Of a stretch of DNA of 64,000 nt, positions 10,201 through 22,200 are shown piece by piece; position 1 is the stretch's first letter, and each line of letters begins with the position of its first letter. The stretch lies in the NCBI RefSeq assembly GCF_000764305.2, contig NW_025944327.1, positions 248,001 through 312,000 of the forward strand, in the 5' to 3' direction. The position numbers and the translations under genes are program-made. A model generated the notes under the pieces. That model was given only the letters and a program-made list of their open reading frames with translations. It made no database searches and was not told the DNA's origin. Source of the stretch: Hyalella azteca. Lineage: Eukaryota > Arthropoda > Malacostraca > Amphipoda > Hyalellidae.

Positions 10201-13200
10201 CACTTTTTTCTTAGGGCCCTTGAAGTGCTTTCTCGGCAGGTTATGGTCTTGCAACTGTGGCAATTAAATATTACACACTTTTATTAATAATACTCTCATT
10301 TATAAAAATATCAACATTGGTTCTTTAATAGTATGAAAATAGAAGGAAAATTAAGGATGATGCTTGAATTGGAATTTGACGGTCTTATATTAATAATTTG
10401 GCGGTCTATATACAAAACCTGAGAAAATCTTCACGAAAATATTCAGAAATTCAGATATTGACTAAAAAATTTATTAAAACATCACCAGTTAAATGCGAGT
10501 TACTTTATGTAGACACTAATTTTTTACGGTGAAATACAAATTCTGATGTATAAACGAAGTTTTACGACGTGAGAGACAAGCGCTAGACACAAAAGCAAAA
10601 TTCTTATCATGGATAAATGGGCTTCTCAATCGACGAGCGCCATAACTGTTTTCTGTCATAGCCTAATACTCCCGACGTCATATGATAGAATAGAAATAAA
10701 GATTACTTGGCAAGTTTTAAATTCAGTGTTTTAAAGGTAACACCTTTCAGCCGTACAACATTGCTATATGCAATCTTGAAAGAGCTGACACTCAGGTAAA
10801 CAAAAATGTTATGAGTGTTAACATAAATTCAAATGTGAATCTAATAGCTGTAATTTTTGGTTATGAAAACGCTTCTATAATCCTAAATGCCTAATTAATT
10901 TGTTAATTTTTTGTCCCGATGTGTTCTGCTTTTATACATCCAACGTAACAATTTTTCAAAGAAAATCATGCACATATTACTGACAAAGTTCGACTGGAGG
11001 TAATAAGTCGATCCAGTTTAGATTTAACATTAATAAGATTAAGGGTGTTATCACTATTAAGATGAATTAGCATAATGAATGGCCCATGCATCATTAATCT
11101 TGTTAAGAATGAAAGGGCTATTCGATTTTCAATGGAATCCTTCTAGGTTTTAGTGGCGAGAGGAAATTCCTAAACGATGTCCACAAAACCTATAAATAAA
11201 AAAAAAAAAAACCAAAAAAAAATCCAAATTTATACAAAAATATAAATTGCTAAACCTAAGCGATGTTCGCAAAATTGTTTAGCAGTTGGTACTGAATTAG
11301 TAGCCTTAAATTATCGCAGTAACGTAATTCTTACCAAGTCGAATGTAGGGTAGAGGTTAATAATAATAATAATTTAGTATCAATCGCGTCACATAGTGGC
11401 ATTCCTTCATTCCATCTATGAGTTGGCAAGCGTATGCTAAACAGTTACAAACTTCAGAGAGGAAATCGGTTCACTTGAAACAAAACCTCTGTAAACTCCA
11501 GACACAATAACTAATAATAGTGTTAGCAAGAAAATATTAGAAGCCTACATGGTGAATGATGGTTAATTCCTTGTGATGGTGAATTCAAGGAGCAAAACAC
11601 CATATATTTATGCTGATTATTCCTGTTCTGAGGAAGGCAGAACGAGATTTAATTAGTTCATAAATGAAACCCACGCTGCTGTAAAGCGGAGCATAAGAGA
11701 GGGTAGATTAAGGTATGCGAATAAGGATATTACGTAGCAAGGAAATATTCACATGGACAACCCAGCGTAGGAAATAAAGGAAAACATCATGCTGACTTAA
11801 TGTTACATTTTCGAAGCTGTGTTATGTTTATTCAAAATACAAATCTGGAGTTTCCGAGATAATTTTTGACCGGACTTCTTGGATGAGAGTTATTTAGAAA
11901 GCAGGTGTGGTTCGGGTAACGATCTCACGCTTTGGATAGGTCGAAACTTGGATATGATGTACTGTGAGGAATTTAGGACGTCATCGCATAATTTTGCAAT
12001 GCCATAACAGACAAGGAACTTTTCCACTCCTCAATGAAGGAAAAAAAGGTGAAAAACCGACTACCTTCCGCTGGCTTGGCCTGCGAAGCCTGCACCACTT
12101 CATGCCGGCACTCAGCACCTTCGGGAGAGCGTGTCATGAGCGGAGTTCAAGATGATCATAGAAGTTATATAATTATAATTGAGCTAAATTAAGTTTTTTG
12201 ATTACGTAGATCACTGGAAACATCAAAATATGCACGAGGTACTCATGATGTTCATATAAGTTCTGAATTCAGAGCCGTTCCTAAATTCCCGACATCATCG
12301 AAAAAACACGCGGGCGTTTAAACAAACCGATTTAAAAATGCACAATTTCGGCCGACTATGTAAGTTAAGTTTTCATCTTCTTTAGTGGATGAATATTCAG
12401 TTTGACCTGTGCTCGGCGGAACTAAACATGCATTCACGATGAACTCGACAAATGTATTTTTAACTACGACATGCATTAGTTGATATTTTTAAGCAGCTTT
12501 TGTGATGCGAGTTAAGTCGAAAAATATCCATGAATAAAAATAGATGCTTATGAGTATGGAACTGATCATGCATCACTTTACTGTTAGCCAATATACAATG
12601 AAATATTTAAGAAAAATTCATCTATTTTTGACAATCGTTAATATTCACTTTATCTTCTAGAATAGAATTCATGAGAACCGTTTGGAGTCTTGGAATATAG
12701 CAGGAAATAATCTCCCTCATCCCTAACCCCTGCAGTTCGGTAGCATATACAGTGGCAAATCGAACAAGAATCCAGGACCAAAATTAGTGGTTACCCCCCC
12801 GAAACCCTCACAACGTCTAAAATACAATACTTCTATACAAACCAGGTCAATTTATAGAATCCAACAAAGCTAAATATCATTGGCGAAAAATTTAACTGAT
12901 GACTCGCTTCAACATCCGCAGCATATACAGAAGCAACCATATATAGCAAGAAGATAGGTTCGAAACATGTTAACGATGCCTTTAAACAGACAGCAATATT
13001 CACAGCAGCCAACCACTTCCTTAAAAATAAACTTTGTTTGCAAGAACTAACTCGGGTTAACCATTCCCCCGACACCAACACCTACCCTGGAACCCGGCAC
13101 CATCAACGCAAGACTATATAAATAAACCCAAAATTTGCTTTCACCAACAAACTAATTTCAGTAATCTCCCTTAATACAGGCACCATCCGCAGAAGCCCAA

Positions 13201-16200
13201 CAAGAACCCACCCCGAAATTCCTCAGCTATGACAAGTAACGGCTGAACACGTAGCATTCCTTGCTGCCACCAAGACAGTTGGCAACTGAACAAGCAAACG
13301 CGAAGGCAACCGAGCAAACGTGGAGGCAACTTCACAAGCCAACGTGAAGGAAACCCAGCATGCTTGCCCCCAGTCAGCCAAGCAAGCCAACGTGAATGCC
13401 GCTGAGCAAACTTGGAGGCAGCTGAACTAGTCAACGCGAAGGCAGCTGGACAAGTCAGCGCGTAGGCAACTGAAGAAGCCAGCGTGAAGGCAACCGAAGA
13501 AGCCAACGCGAAGGAAACCCAGCATGCTTGCCCCCTCAGCCAAGCAAGCAAACGTGGATGCCGCTGAAAGAACGTGAAGGCAGCTGAACAAGCCAACGTG
13601 CAGGCAGCTGAAGAAGCCAGCGCGAAGGCAGCTGAAGAAGCCAGCGCGAAGGCAGCTGAAGAAGCCAGCGCGAAGGCAGCTGAAGAAGCCAACGCGAAGG
13701 TAACCGAGCAAACGTGAAGGCTAAGGAGCCATCAAAGGTGGATGCAGTTCGCACACATGAGCAGAGTGGCGGCGTCTCGTCATAGTAGACGACTTCGCAG
13801 TCGTCGCCGCTGTCGTCCGCGGCTACGAGGTGCACGCGCGGCGACTGCGCGCACAGCGTCAGAATAGCAGCCCTCCCCTTGTGGCAACCGCAGGAACAAC
13901 GTCAGTAACATGTCCTACTCCCAAACCAACAGAATAAATAAGGCTAAGTACGAATCTTATTCAGGATTAGGGTCGTAAACCTTTTTAATGCCTTCACTGA
14001 TAAATAAGGCTAGGTACGGATCATTTTCAGGATTAGGGACGTAAAACTTCTCCAATGACTAGAGCCTTCATTGAATGAGTAAGGCTAAGTACGGATCTTA
14101 TTCTTATTCAGGATTAGGGACGTAAAACTTCTACAATGACCATATGGCCTTTATTGAATGAGTAAGGCTAAGTACGGATCTTATTCAGGATTAGGGACGT
14201 AAACCTCTCCAATGACTAGGGCCTTCACTGATAAATAAGGCTAAGTACGGATCTTATTCAAAATTAGGGACGTAAACCTCTCCAATGACTATAGGGCCTT
14301 TATTGAATGAGTAAGGCTAAGTACGGATCTTATTCAGAATTATATAGGGACGTAAAGTTCTACAATGACTATAGGGCATTTTTTAAATAAATAATGCTAA
14401 GCACGGATCTTATTCAGAATTAGGGACGTAAACCTCTCCAATGACTTTAGGGCCTTCACGTGGCGAGACGAAACTCATAAACGATGTTTACAAAAACAGT
14501 TTTGCAGCTGGTATTGAATTAGTAGCCTGAAATTATCGCAGTAACGTTCTTACCAAGTCTAATGTAAGGGATCTTATTCAGAATTAGTACGGATTCAGTA
14601 CGGATCTTATTCAGAATTAGGGACGTTTACCTCTCTCCAATGCATATAGGGCCTCCACTGAATAAATTATGCTGAGGACGGATATTTTTCAGAATTATCG
14701 ACGTAAATCTGACGCCAAGAACAAGTCTTATTCCAATGCACCGGGCATTCAGCGAAAGAAAAATGCTATTATGGTTAATTAATTACATAATCATTGATGT
14801 AAACCTGACGTTAGGAACATTATGTGCATGCCTTGTCTCATTGCAAAAAGCCTTAATGACAAAGCAATGAAAGGTAGAAAAGAGCCTTCTTTGATATAGG
14901 CTCACATTAGGTGGACGTTATAACAAGCTGGCCAAGTTTAACTTTTTGTGTTCTTGAGAACTTCAACGTCACAAGCATGGAGTGAGAATTGTTTCATATA
15001 TTATTCATCTAATGCTTATATTATCGATAAATAGAGCCACGATTTCATGGTAACAGCCGCACTGTCGCACAACGCCGGAAATTAGGGTGCGAGAAGAAGC
15101 TACACTCAGAAAAATGAAGACTTTGTTCAAATAGCGATGCACTCTTAGCCTTGTGCCGGTGACCCTGGGTCAGTTTTGCATGGCAAAAAGACGTATCAAG
15201 TCTACGTGCAGGAAATGTATATACATCATTGCTTGGAAAACCTGACCCATTTATTATTCTGAATGTAGCGTTTCAGCGGTAGCTTCAAGCTGAACGTTAA
15301 CAATGAAGTAATAAGAGTTATTCATCATATGAGTACTTCCATTGTTGAATTATTCAGTGCTGTATTAATTTTCAAATTATTAAGTACAAAGGCACAACAC
15401 GTTTTAGACAAATGCCTTGAGTAATGCATAAATTATCAAAATTTTGCAACTACCAAAACAATTTACCCAAGCTCTGTGAGCTAGTGTTCCCAACTAATCA
15501 GCATGTCACCACATGGAAGACTTTGCAGTCAAATCAACCCACCGGGTATTTCATCTATATAAGAGTAGTAATATTACTCATATTATTGTTATAGAGAGTA
15601 ATCAATACTTGACGCATTGCCTGTCCCATCAAGCCATCATTTGAGCTTATACAATAATAATTAAGAAAGGCGGTAATAATATACAGTAATAATCATGTAC
15701 TATATTCACATGATTCTGCCAACAATGAACAGATTTGTTCACTACAATCATGATTTATTAGCGGTGCGATATATTAACATGGGACGAGAACAGCTCTACA
15801 AATTGGGATTGAAAAATCAATAGAACGACGAACTCATCACTGTGCATGAATAATTTATATTATAATTGTGATGTTTAGACATTTACAAGAAGAGTTGCTG
15901 CGGATTTAAATATAGAGACAAAGATAGAAATATTCGACATTCAGGCCCGTTAAATTCAATGCTACAAAATCGCGTACTCCACTCCAAGAGTGTGCAACTT
16001 ATTTTTAATTAGACATTTTCCAACAATTCGTCTTCGTCTTGAAGGCGAAAAAAACACCGCCTAAGGACACCAGATTGTAAGGATTAATTCATCAGAATGT
16101 ATACGAGGGCTAACCATGAAATGTATACACGAGGAGGCAGTCACTATTCAGAGGCACACGTCAGAAGTCGCTGATTGTGGAACGTTATAACGAGGAAAAG

Positions 16201-19200
16201 AAAAAAATTTGATGTGAGCCCGTTCTGTGAAGGGAAATTCCACTTATGTCATGAGTGTTGTTGTGACACTGCACGAAATGCGTGAACTGCATGCGGACTC
16301 GAGCTTACATTTAGAGAAAAAAACATTCAGTTAAGGCGGGCATCGATCTGCAAACATTAAAAATTTTAGCTAACAGTTATGACAAACTGCCGATTTGAAG
16401 AAACGTAGTAGAAACTCATGTGCTATAGATGGAGCTCTTTGAATATTAACCCTCTCCCGCCGTATGTCACTCTCCGGGAACATAACTTCCAATTTAAATC
16501 ATACGTAAACTATTGAGTGTAGCAACCTGAGGACGTTTATACGCATGCAGAGAACATTTTAAAGTTGTCGTACGTGGCGGCAACCATTAGTGCATGTCAT
16601 TTTGCGTTCACTAGAACGTATCCTTTTTAGCGCATTTTCTCATTTATGGAAAAAATGCACTATTGTGCTCGCCATGTCCGTCCGTCCGTCCGTCCGTCTG
16701 TCTGTCTATCTGTCTGTCCGCCCGTGACTTCACGTTTTCGTCGACTAGAAAATGCGCTCTCTGTCATTCACTGCAGTGAGTACTGCGTTATATTTTTTGG
16801 GAAGTAGGCGCGTGACAATATTATACTCCGGCTACTCATGTCAGGCAGTAGAGGGTTAAGGTTATACTCATCTCAGCAATCAGAACAATAGCAGACTCTT
16901 GAATTGCCTCATGTGAAAACGTAACACTTGAATGCCGCTACAGTCAAGTTAATGATAATATATGTTACCGACGTAAGGACCTTGGGCACTTGTGACGTCA
17001 CACGACGCAACAGAAACAATACGGTGGCAGCCAGCGTTATGACGTCACACGACGTAACAGAAACAATACGGTGGCAGCCAGCGTTGTGACGTCACACGAC
17101 GCAACAGAAACAATACGGTGGCAGTCAGCGTTGTGACGTCACACGACGCAACAGAAACAATACGGTGGCAGTCAGCGTTGTGACGTCACGCGACGCAACA
17201 GAAACAATACGGTGGCATATACATTTTCTGATGATGTTTTAGCAGTTCTATCAATTATCATTGCAAGACACCGTGTGAGAGCGCCATTTAATAACAATAA
17301 TTCTATAATATTATCTTATGAAGATGAATACTACACACGAAATGTTATGTACAACGCACACAAACACAAAAGATGGCGAACAAATAATAAATACAAATAA
17401 CAATGGATACAGAGGTCAATTACACATGTTGATTTACTTAAATTATTAAATATATTGAAATTTATTACACGAGCTAATTAGACGGTTAATTCGCCCTAGG
17501 AAAGTTCGAGACTAGCTTATAAATTTTTATAGTTTGGTAGTGATCGTCGAGAAACACACCTCAAGTAACGAACGTTAGTGCTGATAATATCTGCTACTTA
17601 CTACGTGGAGAAAGGTTACTTACAGGGATACTAGCGACTGTTATTGTAAGAAAAAATTGATATCACAAATGCTTACATGTGTTTATTATTAGGTAAGTTG
17701 GTGCTATTATGATATTTAACTAGTTAACCGTTATAATTAAGTCACCACTGGTTTAAAACAAGAGATTGTGACCAGTAGATTTGATTTGTATTCAACTAGA
17801 GAGAAGTTATTAATGGGCTAGAGGTTTTGCAAATATTTAATACAGTTTCATACTTAATCTTTCTAAATTCATTAATAGGCGTGACTCTACAATTTCAACT
17901 CATAATTATTATTAGCTTTGAGTCCGTCAAATCGAAATAACGTTCCTTGAAGCCTTTAGTTTGTCTAACCCACACGCAAAGCGTCAAACTTCCATAAATT
18001 AATTCTACATGACGGTTATAAAATTCGATATACGTATATAAATTTTTTAGGTAAATGCTGAAGCCTCCAATGTGTACCTAACTCAATGAGATCTTTATTT
18101 GAAATAAATACGATCACGGCTAAAATAAATGATTGCCCCCAGTTGAGAAAGCCAATTGTTTGTGTTTTGTTGCATTTTTTTCAGAAAAGACGTAAGGAAG
18201 TACAGCAGTAAACGAAACAAATAATTACAGCTTTAGTAAACTGAAACTCCAATATTCTTGAAATTAATTTCTAGAGAAAATAGGTATAGTACATATCTAG
18301 CAACAAAGTAAAAGATAAAAAAATAATTGTGAAGAACGAAGATTTTGTACAAGAAGCGATATCTTGGATAATAATGCTCAGACATCCAAAATATATTACA
18401 ATGACAACAGAAACAAATGAACGTAAGAAGATCAAGTAAAAATAAACACAATGGATTAAAAGAGAAATAATAATATTAATCTAATCTATTTCATAAATCA
18501 GGTGCATGACCGAGCCGATGACCCATGATGATCAAACTATTAACTGTAGTGTGAACACATAAACCTAAGGACAATAATAATTCCAAGGACGACAAGTTTA
18601 AGGACAATAAACTCTAAATACATAAATCTAATAAAAATAACCTATAAACTAGGGTGTAACTACATGAATCTTTGGACAAATTCTACAGAAAAACACCGAA
18701 TAGTAGAAAAAGGAACTAGAAATTTCTGAGATCAGTTAAGAAGATACAGTGTATGATGTGGGTAACCAGCATACACGGGACCATCACAACCGCAGACATC
18801 CCTCTAGAAAATACACACATACAACAAACATATACAAACCGTACAACTAAAACAACAAGAAATAATATCATAAACAACATATACCAAATTCATCAATCAA
18901 TTTAGCGCAATCTTTTCTCTCCAAACACATCATCACCAATTCACTCACTTCAAACAACCCCACCATACACTCTCCATCAATCACATAATACAATATATTC
19001 TTACACTCCCATGTCTTATCACTTATCAAAATAATCAATCTAGAATAGCCATCACAACAATCGCAACACTCGAATCTTCATCATTCATCAGTCACGCCAA
19101 TATGTCTCATAAACAATGGCTCGCGTTTTCCCAATACTAAACTCTATAATAACCCTCGGTAGTCCAACAAAATATCGCCCACAAAAAGCATATTCCAACA

Positions 19201-22200
19201 CCCACAGGCATAATTTAAATCTATCCAATTGCAGCATCAGGCACATTATGAGTAATCATCAGTTCACTCTGCAACTGTCGTATTTTAACTCAAACAAAAC
19301 TCCGAAAACGTAGAAAGAATTGAGCCTTTTTAAATAGTTTACCTGGCAGGCCTGGAACATAGAGAATGGCGCCAAAAGTACAAATTTCGTGAGAGGTACT
19401 AAAAGGGTGTTCAGACCTCGTCCTCGTCAATATACGATTTCTGCCGAGGTGCGGGATTTTGTTTTAGTGATTTCTTTCGAAACTTTTTTTCGAGTCCCAC
19501 GCGTGTAACCAGCTACCCCTCCTAGCACCACTCACCTGGTAGGTGTACAGGCCGAAGAACTTAGGTAGTAACGTGCGTGGGTTCTGGTTCAGGTTCTGCA
19601 AAGAGAAAAACATACAGGGTACACTGTTAGAAAAAACGGTGAAAAAACGGTCCCACTGGCGTTCTAGTGGCCGGTCGCCCCGTGAAAATAGGTAAACTGT
19701 TTCGCCATTTTTATCAAATGTTTTAAGGATTTCAACTGTTAAATTATAATAAAAACGGCAACACGGTGTTTCTTTTCACGTGCCGACCGGCCACTGAAAC
19801 GCCGGTAAAACCGTTAACGGTAATTTTTCTAGCAGTGTATAGGGTTCAAGAAAGTATTTAGGGTTCTAAACAGGGTTTAGAGTTCAAGAAAGAGTTTACG
19901 GTACTGAACAGGGTTCAAGGTTGTAAACAGAGTTTAGAATCACTGTCAGTGAGCAGACATCATCGTAAGTAAATGGGGTAAAATATTTGATCAGCTTGCG
20001 CTGTTCTTACGACACATGTTATGTTCTTACGACATATGTACGTTACAAGCCAGGGTGACTCACGTAGTGCCTAAGAACATATCCATTGGAATTCATTATA
20101 AAATCATGGCAATACGATCACATTACCAATTATATTAAAAAATTCAAATCCACGAAATCCCATTAAAAAGAACATATCCACAAGATCATGCCAATAAGAT
20201 CATATTCACAAGTTATTCATATCGTCATATCCATAATATATTCTAAGGACATCGTCTCCTTTCATGGTACAACCCGAGGCCGGATGGCAGATTGTCCTAG
20301 TCGACTCGAGGTTATCAAGTTTGATGGAATATTGATTGAAGAAATGAATTTGATGGCGAATTTCGGAGGATATTTCATGACTCTAACACTACCATCACTA
20401 ACCATGTACTGCCATGACTGTAACACTATTGACCATGTAATACCATGACTAACACTATTGGGTGGAATATTGATTGGTGGAATATATACAATGTGACACT
20501 ACCATCACTAACCATGTAATGCCGTGACTGTCACACTGCCATCACTAACCATGTACTGCCATGACTGTAACACTGTTATCACTAACCATGTAATGCCATG
20601 ACTGTAACACTGCCATCACTAACCATGGACTGCCATGACTGTAACACTGCCATCACTAACCATGTACTGCCATGACTGTAACACTGCCATCACTAACCAT
20701 GGACTGCCATGACTGTAACACTGCCATCACTAACCATGTACTGCCATGACTGTGACACTACCATCACTAACCATGTACTGCCCTAACTGTGACACTACCA
20801 TCACTAACCATGTACAGCCATGACTGTAGCACTATCATCACTAATCATGTAGTACCGTGACTGCAACACTATTGACCATGTAATACCATGACTGTAACAC
20901 TATTGACCATGTAATACCGTGACTAGGTGGTATTGACCATGTAATATCACTAACCATGTAGTATCCAGGCAGAAGTTTCTGCAGGAACTCTGCCTCCTTG
21001 TGCTGCACGGTCTTAATGATGAACTCATCATCATTAGTGACGTAGAATATAGAGCCGCTGGCGCCAGGGTTGCTCAGCTCCCTGAGGTCTTCATTGCACA
21101 GCGACACCAGGTAGTCGCTCGGCGCGATACGGAACAGGTCCCGGAAATGTCGGAACGCCGTCGGGGCGTACACTTTGAACCTGCGGTGGAGGTGGGGGTG
21201 AGGTACGGTTTAGTACACGAGGTACTGGGATACGGAACAGGTCCCGGAAATGTCGGAACGCCGTCGGGGCGTAAACTTTGAACCTGCGAGGGAGGTGGGG
21301 GTGAGGTACGGTTTAGTACACAAAGTTCTGGGATACGGAACAGGTCCCGGANACTAGGATACAATATTACCATAAAAATGTTCTTTTAAATAAAACAAGT
21401 TTCAACTTCATAACGTTCTTAGTTTTTTATTTATTAACAAATTAAAAAGGTTAGTTAATTCTGGTTCACCCTGTATATGACATATGACAATGAGGAACTA
21501 TAATAAGTTTAGTCGGGGTATGAGACGATCGGTGTGGTGTGTGTAAGTATATATGACATACACTACCTATGGCATATAAGAGATATACATATAATCCGAG
21601 TACGCTACCTGAGTAAAACATACAAGAGGTATATACCTATAATCAGAGTATGATATATGAGTATAACACATAAGAAGTATACCTATAATCAGAATATGGA
21701 TGAGCAGGCGTAGTCTCGGAGCCGTTGGGAGGGAACGAGATGGTCTCGACGACATAGAAGTCCTGGATGAGCACGTCCAGCTCTGGGATGCCCGCCAGCG
21801 ACCCCACCGCCTGGTGGATGCCCAGCTGGATGGACCCCATGATTTGGTTCGTGCCGATCTGGGCAACAGGGACGGGTGAGAGGACGCTGGTCTCACCTCT
21901 ATAATAACCACCCCCCCCTACCCTCAACACACCTCCCCTTCCCTTCTCTCACCACCTCTTTTATTCTAACCATCCCTACCTTCACCACCCTTCCCCTACC
22001 CTCACCACCCTTCCCCTACCCTCACCACCCCTCCCTCTACCCTCACCACCCCTCCCCTACCCTCACCAACCCTCCACTACCCTGACCACCCCTCCCTCTA
22101 CCCTCACCACCCCTCCCCTACCCTCACCAACCCTCCACTACCCTGACCACCCCTCCCTCTACCCTCACCACCCCTCCCCTACCCTCACCAACCCTCCACT

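Noticed and set aside
13171..13835. Ala/Phe/Ser and Trp/Leu repeat ORFs
   Set aside because: Products of the 24-bp array in several frames.
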